Shown in pieces: positions 20,221 through 28,835 of a DNA stretch of 64,000 bases. The notes beneath the pieces are model-generated. The model worked only from the letters and a program-made list of their open reading frames with translations. It searched no databases and was not told the origin of the DNA. Position 1 is the stretch's first letter; each line of letters starts with the position of its first letter. This DNA is from Pseudomonas marginalis (GTDB lineage: Bacteria; Pseudomonadota; Gammaproteobacteria; Pseudomonadales; Pseudomonadaceae): assembly GCF_900105325.1 (NCBI RefSeq), contig NZ_FNSU01000003.1:1302001-1366000 (forward strand). The letters run 5' to 3'. The translations under genes and the position numbers were made by a program.

Positions 20221-20665
20221 ACACGCCGGCTTGCACCAGCATGTCAACCAGCGCTTCGGGCCAGACCGTTTCCTCGGTGGCACGCAACGCCTGGGCCGAC
20301 CACCACTGATGGTCCGCCATCACCTGGGTTTCTTCCAGCGTCCACTCAGCCCTGGACAGTTCGGTGTTGGCGGTGTGGACCACAAAGTAGTGCTCGACGG
20401 CCGACACCGTTTCACCGCTGGGCAGCATCAGCGCAAATCGGCGCTCGGCGATGGGCGCTGCAACGGCCTGCACCTGGATACCGGTTTCCTCGCGCAGCTC
20501 GCGGATGGCAGCGGCCTCGAAAGTCTCCCCCGGTTCGACACCGCCGCCAGGGGTAGCCCAGTAATTTTGACCGGCCAGTGCGCCGTCTTTATGGATGAAC
20601 CTGAAGAGCAACACCTCGTGCGCGGGGTTGATCACCAGCAGTCGTGCGGCCTTTCGTTCACGCAT
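20210..20665 (-). CDS. Nudix hydrolase
   Basis: The 151-residue protein contains a complete Nudix box, GGVEPGETFEAAAIRELREE followed by TG (about 42-64), with the RE..EE metal ligands. It should cleave a nucleoside diphosphate linked to some group X; the substrate is unknown. It overlaps the upstream TetR gene by eight bases on the same strand, so they are probably co-transcribed. It converges on the isochorismatase gene. Confidence 0.85.
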   Translation of the reverse strand: MRERKAARLLVINPAHEVLLFRFIHKDGALAGQNYWATPGGGVEPGETFEAAAIRELREETGIQVQAVAAPIAERRFALMLPSGETVSAVEHYFVVHTANTELSRAEWTLEETQVMADHQWWSAQALRATEETVWPEALVDMLVQAGVFSA

Positions 20666-21308
20666 GGGCCTTCCTTGGGGTCGGGGGTTGATGAGCCTGC
20701 AGATACGCCCTCAGCATCAAGGTGGTTTGCTGCTCCAGCGCAGCCTCGAACGCAGGCGCGGCGTTCCCCTCAAGCAGGGTGCGCACCGGGCCGACGATGG
20801 CACTCAGCGAGATCGCCGCGACCAGGCCAGGGTCGTCAAAGTGGGCGTCGGACGCCGTTGCCAGCATGGCTGCAATCGCGCCCACCATGCGCAGGTTGAT
20901 ACGTGCGACCAACTCCGGCCCGCCGCGTTCGGCTGCGATCGCATACAGCGCCTTGGATACCGCCTGTTCGCGCAATTTTGCGGTGAGTAATGCCTTGACC
21001 AGGCCGCCCGCCATCTCCGCAACCGACGCGCCCTGAAGCCCGGAGCACGCCAGCTCGACGCTATCGGCCACGCGCACCAGGTGTTTTTCCAGAATGGCGG
21101 CGAGCAACGCATCGCGATTTGGGTAGTACTGGTAGAGACTGCCCACCGACATTCCCGCGCGCTCCGCCACCCGCGTAGTGGTGCAGCGCACCAGACCCTG
21201 CTGGGTCAAAACCTGAAGGGTTGCCTCATGCAATGCTTCGACGGTTGCCGCAGAGCGTGCTTGAACCGCTGATTTTCTTGGTTTCAATGACGCTTTGACG
21301 GTGCTCAT
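20658..21308 (-). CDS. TetR-family repressor, divergent from aldo-keto reductase
   Basis: The 216-residue protein has a TetR helix-turn-helix at about 40-75 (TTTRVAERAGMSVGSLYQYY followed by PNRDALLAA) and a ligand-binding C-terminal half. The basic N-terminal tail (KASLKPRKSAVQARS) may add DNA contacts. It is divergent from an aldo-keto reductase 72 bp away, and a perfect 14-bp palindrome lies between them. It probably represses that enzyme and its own operon with the Nudix gene. The inducer is unknown; reactive carbonyls would fit. Confidence 0.85.
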   Translation of the reverse strand: MSTVKASLKPRKSAVQARSAATVEALHEATLQVLTQQGLVRCTTTRVAERAGMSVGSLYQYYPNRDALLAAILEKHLVRVADSVELACSGLQGASVAEMAGGLVKALLTAKLREQAVSKALYAIAAERGGPELVARINLRMVGAIAAMLATASDAHFDDPGLVAAISLSAIVGPVRTLLEGNAAPAFEAALEQQTTLMLRAYLQAHQPPTPRKAHA

Positions 21309-21328
21309 GGAATGCGAATTCCAAAATC

Positions 21329-21342
21329 TGAAGGATCCTTCA
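21329..21342. promoter_or_regulatory. Perfect 14-bp palindrome, likely TetR operator
   Basis: TGAAGGATCCTTCA is a perfect palindrome in the divergent region between the TetR gene (start 21308) and the aldo-keto reductase (start 21381). TetR dimers commonly bind such sites. Confidence 0.6.
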
Positions 21343-21380
21343 TATTAGGGCCTTATTCAGTTCAAGCAAGAGCAGCAGTC

Positions 21381-22247
21381 ATGAGCAACCTGGCAAGCAG
21401 CGGCACCTTCACCCTTGGCGACCATAAGGTCAACCGCATCGGCTACGGCACAATGCAACTGGCTGGGCCGGGTGTATTCGGCCCGCCCAAGGACCGGGAT
21501 GCGGCCCTGGCGGTACTGCGTGAGGCCGTCGCAGGCGGTGTGAACCATATCGATACCAGCGATTTCTACGGACCGCACGTCACCAACCAAATTATCCGCG
21601 AGGCGCTGCATCCTTACCGGGACGACCTCACGATCGTCACCAAGATCGGCGCCCGTCGCGACGATCAAGGTGGATGGCATGGCGCAGCATCGAAGGCGGA
21701 ACTGACCAAGGCCGTGCATGACAACTTGCGTAACCTGGGCCTGGACGTGCTGGATGTGGTCAATTTCCGTTGTACCCACAACCTGATGGGCACGGCAGAA
21801 GGCTCGATCGCAGCGCCCCTGGCCGCACTCGCCGAACTGCAACAGCAGGGCCTGGTACGCCATATCGGCATCAGCAACGTCACGCCGACGCAAGTGGCCG
21901 AAGCCCGTGGCCTGATTGAGTTCGTCTGCGTGCAGAACCTGTACAACATCGCCCACCAACACGACAACGCCTTGATCGATGAGCTGGCCAGGGACGGCAT
22001 CGCCTATGTACCGTTCTTCCCCCTAGGCGGATTTACCCCGGTCCAATCATCGACACTGACTAACGTTGCCCAGCGCCTGGGCGTAACGCCAAAGCAACTG
22101 GCCCTGGCGTGGTTGCTGCGTCGCTCAGCGAATATCCTGCTGATTCCGGGGACCTCATCGGTCGCTCATTTGCGAGAAAACCTCGCCGTAGCCGAACTGG
22201 ACCTGACGGACGACGTGCTGGCAGAACTGAACGACATCGCAGGGTAA
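21381..22247 (+). CDS. Aldo/keto reductase family oxidoreductase
   Basis: The 288-residue TIM-barrel protein shows family signatures: GYGTMQLAG at the first strand, the catalytic Asp-Tyr stretch HIDTSDFYGPHVTN (about 55-65), the lysine region VTKIG, the histidine region (NFRCTHNL) and GISNVTPTQ. NADPH-dependent carbonyl reduction is expected. The start at 21381 (MSNLASSGTF) is preferred over a longer frame that would run through the operator. The divergent TetR gene probably regulates it. Confidence 0.87.
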   Translation: MSNLASSGTFTLGDHKVNRIGYGTMQLAGPGVFGPPKDRDAALAVLREAVAGGVNHIDTSDFYGPHVTNQIIREALHPYRDDLTIVTKIGARRDDQGGWHGAASKAELTKAVHDNLRNLGLDVLDVVNFRCTHNLMGTAEGSIAAPLAALAELQQQGLVRHIGISNVTPTQVAEARGLIEFVCVQNLYNIAHQHDNALIDELARDGIAYVPFFPLGGFTPVQSSTLTNVAQRLGVTPKQLALAWLLRRSANILLIPGTSSVAHLRENLAVAELDLTDDVLAELNDIAG

Positions 22248-22252
22248 ACGCA

Positions 22253-22684
22253 TCAGCCTGCCAGTAATTGCGCGATAGCCTTACGCAGCTCCCCATGCAT
22301 GTCTTCCGCGTACGGCAACGCATTTTTCCAATCATAAAACCAGACGGGCATCTTGCGCTTGTCATCCGGCTCCGAGGCGTAGCGCGGAAAAATATGGCAA
22401 TGCAACTCCGGCTCCGAATTGCCCAGGATCTCGTAGTTAATGCGCGACGCACCGCTGGCTTGCAGCACCGCGTCGCCGATGCGCGCCATGTCGAGCAGGT
22501 AGATCGCGCGGGCGTCGGCATCCAGGTCGTTCAGGCTGGCGACCACAGGGTCGGGCAATAGCAGGCAGTAGCCAGGCAGGAATTGCACATCGCCCATCAC
22601 TGCCCAACCTGAGGGCATGCGACAGATGATCTTGTGGTTGGTGCCGTTGCGGGCCTGTTCTACGCGTTCCATGATCAGCGGCAT
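22253..22684 (-). CDS. HIT-family nucleotide hydrolase
   Basis: The 143-residue protein carries the histidine triad as ELHCHIFPRY (about 93-102), although the third position is degenerate: HxHxx followed by Arg-Tyr rather than a clear HxHxH. Relatives hydrolyse nucleotide phosphoramidates or diadenosine polyphosphates. The N-terminal half supplies the NHKIICRMPSGWAVMGDVQF strands. It converges on the aldo-keto reductase five bases away. The start could be 22684 or the internal ATG at 22672. Confidence 0.75.
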   Translation of the reverse strand: MPLIMERVEQARNGTNHKIICRMPSGWAVMGDVQFLPGYCLLLPDPVVASLNDLDADARAIYLLDMARIGDAVLQASGASRINYEILGNSEPELHCHIFPRYASEPDDKRKMPVWFYDWKNALPYAEDMHGELRKAIAQLLAG

Positions 22685-22758
22685 ACCCTGTCCTTGCGTT
22701 AGGTGAGTGCGGGCTGCATCTTAACCATCGTCGACATTTTCAGCACTGGAAACAGCCC

Positions 22759-23436
22759 ATGCGCATTGCCTGCCTTCATACCGCCGCCAGCAATATCAGC
22801 GTGTTTGAAACCGCCGCGAAAGCACTGGGTATCGGCGCTGGTGTGCTACGCCATGAAGTGCGCGCCGACCTGTTGGCTGCTGCCGAAAACGCCGGTCATC
22901 TAAGCGCCGAGATCTGCGCATCCACCGCATCAGCCCTGCTTGCACTGGCTGAACAGGCCGACGCCGTGGTGCTCACCTGTTCGACCCTGGGCCCGGCCGT
23001 TGAAGGTATCTCCAGCAGTGTCCCGATCCTGAGAACAGACGAAGCGCTGGCCGCCTCGGCGGTGCAGGCGGGCGGAAAAATTGCGGTGCTGTGCGCGGTG
23101 GAAACCACCCTCGAACCGACCGCGCGGCTGTTTCACAAGGCCGCGCTGCAATCGAACGCGGTCGTCGAAGTGCGGCTGGTTCCGGGGGCATGGCGCTTGT
23201 TCAAGGCGGGTGACATCGACGGCTACCTGGCGACAATCGCCAAAGCTGCCGATGCCGCCTATAGGGATGGAATGACACGGGTTGCGCTGGGCCAGGCGTC
23301 GATGAGCGCGGCCGCCGTGCAGGTAACGGCCGGCCCGCTGCCCCTCACCAGCGCAGCGGCCGGGCTGGCGGCAGCTATGCGGGCCGTTGCCCTCAGTGCG
23401 GTTGTGCAACCATTGCACGCCAGGCTTGAACGCTAG
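22759..23436 (+). CDS. Asp/Glu/hydantoin racemase family protein
   Basis: The 225-residue protein has the two-cysteine layout of cofactor-independent racemases: the first half includes VVLTCSTLGP (about 75), while the second motif is around IAVLCAVETT (about 115). The fold racemises amino acids or hydantoins or isomerises related acids; the substrate is not predictable. It is monocistronic, and its last 44 bp overlap the convergent GST gene. Confidence 0.72.
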   Translation: MRIACLHTAASNISVFETAAKALGIGAGVLRHEVRADLLAAAENAGHLSAEICASTASALLALAEQADAVVLTCSTLGPAVEGISSSVPILRTDEALAASAVQAGGKIAVLCAVETTLEPTARLFHKAALQSNAVVEVRLVPGAWRLFKAGDIDGYLATIAKAADAAYRDGMTRVALGQASMSAAAVQVTAGPLPLTSAAAGLAAAMRAVALSAVVQPLHARLER

Positions 23437-24085
23437 GTCGCTCGTTGACCCTGGCCTGCCAGGCGCGCAGGGCTTCACACGTCTGCGGCAGCGGCAATTG
23501 CACCAGGTCCGCGAAGATCATGCCGCCGAGTAACGCGATATCGGCCATTGAGAAGGCATCGCCAGCCACAAAGGCGCGGGTCTTGAGCACCTTATCGAAA
23601 TAGTGCATCCCCCTGACCGCCTTGTCCCGCATGCGCATGCCCCATTCGGCGTTCTGGTAAAGCTCTACCTCAGGCCCAAGCCCAGGGGTGGCATGATGGA
23701 AATACACGCTGACCGCATCCATCAATTCAATCTCTGCGCGCTTGGTCATCATGTGGATCAAGCCTTGCTCGGTCGGCGTCCTGCCGGTGAGGGTCGGGTT
23801 GCCATCGAGCGTGTCCAGGTACTGGGTGATAGCCGTGCATTCAGCGATGAACGTGCCGTCTTCCAGTTGCAGCACTGGCAGGGTGCCGGAGTAGTTGAGG
23901 GCCAGGAACTCAGGTTGTTTGTGCTCCCCTTTCCAGAGGTTGACCGACACGAACTCAACGCGCGGCAACATATTTTTCTCGGCCAGCGCGATACGAACAC
24001 GCGCTGGATAGGGGCCGTTGTACCAATCATAAATCCGCATCAACTGAGGTTGGGATACGTCGGGTTGTGGTTGTTGGAACGTCAT
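23393..24085 (-). CDS. Glutathione S-transferase family protein
   Basis: The 230-residue protein has an N-terminal thioredoxin-like domain (about 15-95), with the substrate-facing YDWYNGPYPARVRIAL helix and the GSH-binding cis-proline/glutamate-serine region (GTLPVLQLEDGTFIAECTAI; serine is replaced by Cys). An all-helical C-terminal domain with FAVAGDAFSMADIALLG-type sequence follows. It should conjugate glutathione to electrophiles. Two near-identical palindromes lie upstream, shared with a divergent TetR gene. An alternative start at 24040 (MRIYDWYNGP) is possible. Confidence 0.87.
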   Translation of the reverse strand: MTFQQPQPDVSQPQLMRIYDWYNGPYPARVRIALAEKNMLPRVEFVSVNLWKGEHKQPEFLALNYSGTLPVLQLEDGTFIAECTAITQYLDTLDGNPTLTGRTPTEQGLIHMMTKRAEIELMDAVSVYFHHATPGLGPEVELYQNAEWGMRMRDKAVRGMHYFDKVLKTRAFVAGDAFSMADIALLGGMIFADLVQLPLPQTCEALRAWQARVNERPSVQAWRAMVAQPH

Positions 24086-24096
24086 GATCTGCTCGC

Positions 24097-24118
24097 CTAC
24101 CTGTCAAATGGTAGGTAA
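24097..24118. promoter_or_regulatory. TetR operator candidate, copy A
   Basis: A 22-bp near-palindrome with half-sites CTACCTGTCA and TGGTAGGTAA. It is a variant of copy B and lies 12 bp upstream of the GST start. Confidence 0.65.
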
Positions 24119-24150
24119 AGACTGAAGGCATTATTTCAAGCCGTCAAGCA

Positions 24151-24172
24151 TTACCTACCAGTTGGCAGGTAA
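24151..24172. promoter_or_regulatory. TetR operator candidate, copy B
   Basis: A 22-bp near-palindrome with half-sites TTACCTACCA and TGGCAGGTAA. It repeats copy A in inverted orientation, centres 54 bp apart (about five helical turns), inside the divergent GST/TetR promoter region. Confidence 0.65.
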
Positions 24173-24224
24173 AACCTTATCAGCGTAGAATTCGCCCCTC
24201 CCCCCACTGAAGAGCAATCCCCAC

Positions 24225-24788
24225 GTGAGTGAAAATGCCCGCGAAGCGATTCTGGAAGCCGCCAGACTCGCCGCTCAGCACTACGGCTACAGTGGCATCA
24301 ACTTCCGCAGCATCGGCGAAACGGTGGGGATCAAGAACGCCAGTATCTATTACCACTTCCCGAGCAAAGCCGATCTCGGCGCGGCCGTCGCCAGGCGCTA
24401 TTGGGAAGACGCCGCCAGCGCCCTCGCGGCGATACGCAGCGAGAACCCGGATCCGCTGCAATGCCTGCGTGCTTATCCGAGCATCTTTCGAAAATCACTC
24501 GAAGACGGCAACCGCTTGTGCCTGTCCAGTTTTATGGCGGCCGAATATAAGGACCTGCCGGAGCCGGTGAAGGAAGAGATACTGACGTTTGCCAATATCA
24601 ACGTAGCCTGGCTGGCGGCGCTGCTTGCCGAGATCGAACCCGGCAATACAGAGGCCTGCGAGCGTCGCGCGCGTGCCATCTACACCGCCATTGCCGGCGC
24701 GCAGTTGATTGCCCGCACCCGGGCCGATCTCGGTTTGTACGACGAACTGGTCCAGAGTTATCGGGACGCGGGGCTTATCCCGGCGTGA
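24225..24788 (+). CDS. TetR-family repressor, divergent from GST
   Basis: The 187-residue protein begins at GTG 24225. Its helix-turn-helix (about 8-50) contains INFRSIGETVGIKNASIYYH, followed by FPSKADL. The C-terminal half resembles regulators of electrophile-responsive genes such as NemR/AcrR-like repressors. Twin palindromes in the divergent intergenic region are its likely operators. Control of the GST by an electrophile is the simplest reading. Confidence 0.85.
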   Translation: MSENAREAILEAARLAAQHYGYSGINFRSIGETVGIKNASIYYHFPSKADLGAAVARRYWEDAASALAAIRSENPDPLQCLRAYPSIFRKSLEDGNRLCLSSFMAAEYKDLPEPVKEEILTFANINVAWLAALLAEIEPGNTEACERRARAIYTAIAGAQLIARTRADLGLYDELVQSYRDAGLIPA

Positions 24789-24941
24789 CAAGCTGGAGCC
24801 CTGTCGGCGACAGGTAGCGCTCCAGCAATGGCCCCATCGCTGTTGGCCCAACAACACTGCTTGGACAGCTTGTGCTGAATCAACACACGCCTCCTCCCCC
24901 AAAAATCCACATATCCCCTTGAAATAAAAGCATTTAATCCT

Positions 24942-24958
24942 CTGGCATGACGCGTGCA
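24942..24958 (+). promoter_or_regulatory. Sigma-54-type promoter candidate for the ABC operon
   Basis: CTGGCATGACGCGTGCA has the GG-N10-GC skeleton and five of six bases of TGGCAC at -24, with GTGCA for TTGCA at -12. It ends 32 bp upstream of the first gene of the operon. No enhancer-binding activator gene is adjacent. Confidence 0.45.
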
Positions 24959-24990
24959 ATCGCCTTCGCATACTGACGAAGGATACCCCC

Positions 24991-26046
24991 ATGCCCCAGA
25001 CACTGCCCCAAGCGCTGTTGCGCCAAGCCCACACCCGAGGGTCGGCAATTGCCTTGCGCTTCAAGCGCCTGGGTATCTGGCACGAGCGCAGCTGGAGCGC
25101 GGTGGCTGACGAGGTCAGCCAGCTCGCCGCCGCCTTGCATCAGCGCCGCTTCGGGCCTGACGATAACCTGTTGATCCTCAGCCAGGCGCGCCCCGAAGCG
25201 TTGCTGCTGGCGCTGGCCGCGCAATGGCTGGGCGCCAACGTCACGTTGCTCGACCCGGACCGCGACAACCGGGCGCTGCTGGCCGGGCTGCGACCGCGCT
25301 TTGTGCTCGTGCAAGACCTGGAAGCGCTGCAACAACTCGGTGAACGCGGGGTGGTGGTGTTTCTTGACGGGCGTGGCCTGAGCCAGTTCGCAGACGCCGA
25401 TTTGATCGACTATGCCGAGCTGCGTGCCGATGCACCGCCACCCGCCCACGCCCCGCAGCCGAACGACACCGCCTTCGTCTTTCATGCCGACACGTCCCTG
25501 CACTTGACCCATGGGCAATTGCTCGCGGGAAGCCGGACGCTGGTCGACCGCGAACACCTCGGCGCCGACGACGAAGCCCTCGCCGCACGGGTGTTTGCCG
25601 CCAGCGGGCAGGCACGCTACCTGCTCGCGCCCTGGCTGCACGCCGGCTTTCGGCTGAACTTCCCCGAGGCCCTCGCCACCCGCGACACCGACCGCCGCGA
25701 GCTGGGCCCGACCCTGGTGCTGGGCACCCGCGAATCCTATGGGCGCCTGGAGCAATGGGTGCGTGAACGCCTGCCACTGCCGGGCAGCTTCAGCCATCGT
25801 TTATACGACTGGGCCATGCAGCCGACACCCTCCCCCGTGCGCCGCTGGCTGGGCCATTGGCTGGTGCGTCGGCCGTTGCTGGATGTGCTGGGCATGAGCC
25901 GCCTGCGCGTGCCCTTGCTGGTCGGGCCGCCACTGCATCCGGAAAGTGCCGCCTTCTTTGCGGCCCTGGGCATTCGTCCCGGCCATTGGCAAGAGCCGTC
26001 CACCCGCCACGAACCCAGCGACCACTTGCTGCCTCAATCTGCCTGA
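24991..26046 (+). CDS. Truncated acyl-CoA synthetase-like (AMP-binding) protein, probably inactive as a ligase
   Basis: This 351-residue protein matches the N-terminal part of long-chain acyl-CoA synthetases (QALLRQAHTRGSAIALRFKR, then ILSQARPEALLLALAAQWLGANV, about 65-90). The place of the ATP-binding loop (normally a Ser/Thr/Gly-rich TSGTTGxPK) holds FVFHADTSLHLTHGQ. The later motifs (YGxTE, TGD and the C-terminal lysine domain) are missing. Full-length relatives are about 650 residues and head similar ABC operons in other pseudomonads. The frame is intact, so it may be kept as a non-catalytic partner or be a shrunken relic. ABC genes follow closely (10-bp gap). Confidence 0.7.
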   Translation: MPQTLPQALLRQAHTRGSAIALRFKRLGIWHERSWSAVADEVSQLAAALHQRRFGPDDNLLILSQARPEALLLALAAQWLGANVTLLDPDRDNRALLAGLRPRFVLVQDLEALQQLGERGVVVFLDGRGLSQFADADLIDYAELRADAPPPAHAPQPNDTAFVFHADTSLHLTHGQLLAGSRTLVDREHLGADDEALAARVFAASGQARYLLAPWLHAGFRLNFPEALATRDTDRRELGPTLVLGTRESYGRLEQWVRERLPLPGSFSHRLYDWAMQPTPSPVRRWLGHWLVRRPLLDVLGMSRLRVPLLVGPPLHPESAAFFAALGIRPGHWQEPSTRHEPSDHLLPQSA

Positions 26047-26056
26047 CGAGCCTTCC

Positions 26057-26833
26057 ATGCCCACACCCACTGAAGCGGTATTACTGCGGCTCGATGACAT
26101 CTCCCTGTCGTTCAAGGGCATCAAGGCCATCACCTCCATCAGTTTCGAGGTCAAGGCCGGTGACATCTGCGGCCTGATCGGCCCCAACGGCGCGGGTAAA
26201 AGCTCGCTGCTCAATGTGATCAACGGGGTCTACCACCCCCAGGGCGGCAGCATCCGCTACGCCGGCCAGACCCGGCGGCGCATGCGCGCGCACCAGGCGG
26301 CCGAAGGCGGGATTGCGCGGACCTTCCAGAATATCGCGCTGTTCAAGGGCATGAGCGTGCTCGACAACGTGCTCACCGGGCGCAACCTCAAGCGCCGCAG
26401 CAGTTGGCTGGAACAGATGCTGCGCCTGGGCCGCGCGCCACGGGAGGACGACGTCCACCGCCTGCACGCGGAAAAGGTGATTGCCTTCCTGCAGATCCAT
26501 CCCTGGCGCCATGTGCTGGTGGGCACCCTGCCCTATGGCCTGCAAAAACGTGTCGAGCTGGCCCGCGCCCTGGCCGCCGAACCGACCCTGCTGTTGCTGG
26601 ATGAACCCATGGCCGGCATGAACGCCCAGGAGAAAGCCCAGATGAGCCAGTTCATCCGCGACATCAACCGCGAGTTCGGCACCACCGTGGTGCTGATCGA
26701 ACACGACATCGGCGTGGTCATGGGCTTGTGCGACCACGTGGTGGTCCTCGACTACGGTCGCAAGATAGGCGACGGCACCCCGCAACAGGTGCGCGCCAAC
26801 CCCGATGTCATCGCCGCCTACCTGGGTACCTGA
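26057..26833 (+). CDS. livG: Branched-chain amino acid-type ABC transporter ATP-binding protein (LivG)
   Basis: The 258-residue ATPase has Walker A GPNGAGKSSL (about 40), an LPYGLQKRVELARAL signature in place of LSGGQ (typical LivG wording), Walker B LLLLDEPMAGMN and the switch histidine in VVLIEHD. It should power the LivH/LivM channel. The start at 26057 lies ten bases after the previous stop; a longer frame is an artefact. It is the only ATPase gene in the operon, whereas this transporter class normally has two (LivG and LivF). Confidence 0.9.
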   Translation: MPTPTEAVLLRLDDISLSFKGIKAITSISFEVKAGDICGLIGPNGAGKSSLLNVINGVYHPQGGSIRYAGQTRRRMRAHQAAEGGIARTFQNIALFKGMSVLDNVLTGRNLKRRSSWLEQMLRLGRAPREDDVHRLHAEKVIAFLQIHPWRHVLVGTLPYGLQKRVELARALAAEPTLLLLDEPMAGMNAQEKAQMSQFIRDINREFGTTVVLIEHDIGVVMGLCDHVVVLDYGRKIGDGTPQQVRANPDVIAAYLGT

Positions 26834-26835
26834 AC

Positions 26836-27717
26836 ATGGAATTTTTCTTCGAAGTGCTGATCGGCGGGCTGCTGGCGGGCGTGATGTATGCCCTGGTGGC
26901 GATTGGTTTTGTGCTGATCTACAAGGCCTCCGGCGTGTTCAATTTTGCCCAGGGCGCCATGGTGCTGTTCGCCGCGCTGACGTTTGTCAGCCTGTTGGAG
27001 CGCGGCTTCCCGTTTGCCTGGGCGTTCCTGATCACCCTGGCGAGCATGGTGGTGCTGGCGCTGCTGATCGAAAAAGTGGTGCTGCGGCCCTTGGTCAATC
27101 GCCCACCGATCATCCTGTTCATGGCCACCCTCGGGCTGTCCTACCTGATCGAAGGCTTTGCGCAGTTCCTGTGGGGCGCGCAGGTGCACGGGCTCGACCT
27201 GGGCATCGCCGACGAGCCGCTGGAAATCCGCGGCATGCTGCTTTCGCAATTCGACCTGTTTGCCGCCGGCACCGCCGCCGCGCTGGTGATCGTGCTGTCG
27301 CTGCTGTTCAACAAGACCCGGGCGGGCCTGTCGTTGCGTGCGGTGGCCGATGACCCGCTGGCGTCCATGGCCATCGGTATTCGCCTGCCGCGCATCTGGG
27401 CGTTGGTGTGGGCGGTGGCCGGGTTCGTCGGGCTGGTGGCCGGGTTGCTCTGGGGCGCACGCCTGGGGGTGCAGTTCTCGCTCTCGCTGGTGGTGCTCAA
27501 GGCGCTGCCGGTGCTGATCATCGGCGGGTTCTCGTCCATCGGCGGGGCGATTGTCGGTGGCTTGATCATCGGCGCAGCGGAGAAGATCGCCGAGATCTAC
27601 CTCGGCCCGATCATCGGCAGCGGCATCGAGAACTGGGTGCCCTACGTCCTCGCCTTGCTGTTCCTGCTGGTGCGGCCTGCCGGGTTGTTCGGCGAGCGCG
27701 CCATCGAACGGGTTTGA
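26836..27717 (+). CDS. livH: Branched-chain amino acid-type ABC permease (LivH)
   Basis: The 293-residue protein has eight hydrophobic segments and the LivH motifs GVMYALVAIGFVLIYKASGV at the N-terminus and the ATPase-contact loop around LPRIWALVWAVAGFVG. It starts two bases after the livG stop, so it is translationally coupled. With LivM it forms the channel. Confidence 0.9.
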   Translation: MEFFFEVLIGGLLAGVMYALVAIGFVLIYKASGVFNFAQGAMVLFAALTFVSLLERGFPFAWAFLITLASMVVLALLIEKVVLRPLVNRPPIILFMATLGLSYLIEGFAQFLWGAQVHGLDLGIADEPLEIRGMLLSQFDLFAAGTAAALVIVLSLLFNKTRAGLSLRAVADDPLASMAIGIRLPRIWALVWAVAGFVGLVAGLLWGARLGVQFSLSLVVLKALPVLIIGGFSSIGGAIVGGLIIGAAEKIAEIYLGPIIGSGIENWVPYVLALLFLLVRPAGLFGERAIERV

Positions 27718-27739
27718 TTGTCCTTGGGGAAATGCCTGC

Positions 27740-28807
27740 ATGTTGTATCAAGAAGTCGGTCAAATCAGCACCTCCTACGCGGCCGAGCGCCGCACCTTTC
27801 GCCTGCGCCAGGACCGCGTCGCGCTGTGGCTGCTGCTGGGCGTGGCGTTTTTTGCGGTGCCCTGGCTGGGCAATGACTACTGGTTCAGCGCAATCCTGGT
27901 GCCGCTGCTGGTGCTATCGCTGGCAGGGCTTGGGCTCAACCTGCTGACGGGCTACGCCGGGCAACTTTCACTCGGCTCGGCGGCGTTCATGGCGGTGGGC
28001 GCGTTTGCCGCCTACAACCTGCAGTTGCGGGTGCCCGGCCTGCCGCTGCTGGTGAGCTTTGCCCTGGGTGGCGTGATCGCCGCCGCGGTGGCGGTGTTCT
28101 TCGGCTTGCCGAGCCTGCGCATCAAGGGCTTTTACCTGCTGGTGGCGACCCTGGCCGCGCAGTTCGTGGTGGAGTGGGTGCTCACCCGCTTCAGCTGGTT
28201 TACCAACGACAACGCCTCGGGCGTGATCACCTCACCGCCGCTGCTGATTGCCGGGCTGGATTTCAGTTCACCGCGTGGCCGCTACGTGCTGACGCTGGCC
28301 GTGGTGGTGACGCTGTTCTGGCTGGGCAAGAACCTGGTGCGCAGCGAACTGGGCCGCAACTGGATGGCAGTGCGCGACATGGACACCGCCGCTGCCGTCA
28401 TCGGCATTCGCCTGTTGAAGGCCAAGCTGCTGGCGTTTGCCATCAGCGGCTTCTATCTAGGCATCGCCGGTTCACTGTGGGCGTTCGCCTACCTGGGCAC
28501 GGTCGAGCCCCACGGCTTTGACCTGAGCCGCTCGTTCCAGGTGCTGTTCATCATCATTATCGGCGGCCTGGGCAGCGTGCTCGGCAACGTCCTTGGCGCG
28601 GCATTCATCGTGTTGTTCCCGATCCTGCTGGCCAATCTCTTCGCGCTGTTGCCCGCTGGACTGATGGATGCCGGACAGCTGGAGAACATCCAGAAGATGC
28701 TGTTTGGCGCGCTGATCATCGCGTTTTTGATCAAGGAACCGGAGGGGCTGGCCCGTCTGTGGCAGCGCTTTCGTCAACGGGCCAGGGTTTGGCCGCTGCG
28801 TTACTGA
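27740..28807 (+). CDS. livM: Branched-chain amino acid-type ABC permease (LivM)
   Basis: The 355-residue protein has a cytoplasmic N-terminus, then about nine membrane segments with the LivM signatures GLNLLTGYAGQLSLGSAAFM (about 68-90) and RLLKAKLLAFAISGFYLGIA (EAA-like loop). It pairs with LivH. GGGGA precedes the ATG. The operon continues 28 bp later with the binding protein. Confidence 0.9.
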   Translation: MLYQEVGQISTSYAAERRTFRLRQDRVALWLLLGVAFFAVPWLGNDYWFSAILVPLLVLSLAGLGLNLLTGYAGQLSLGSAAFMAVGAFAAYNLQLRVPGLPLLVSFALGGVIAAAVAVFFGLPSLRIKGFYLLVATLAAQFVVEWVLTRFSWFTNDNASGVITSPPLLIAGLDFSSPRGRYVLTLAVVVTLFWLGKNLVRSELGRNWMAVRDMDTAAAVIGIRLLKAKLLAFAISGFYLGIAGSLWAFAYLGTVEPHGFDLSRSFQVLFIIIIGGLGSVLGNVLGAAFIVLFPILLANLFALLPAGLMDAGQLENIQKMLFGALIIAFLIKEPEGLARLWQRFRQRARVWPLRY

Positions 28808-28835
28808 ACTCAATAACCCCCCAGGAATGACCTCC

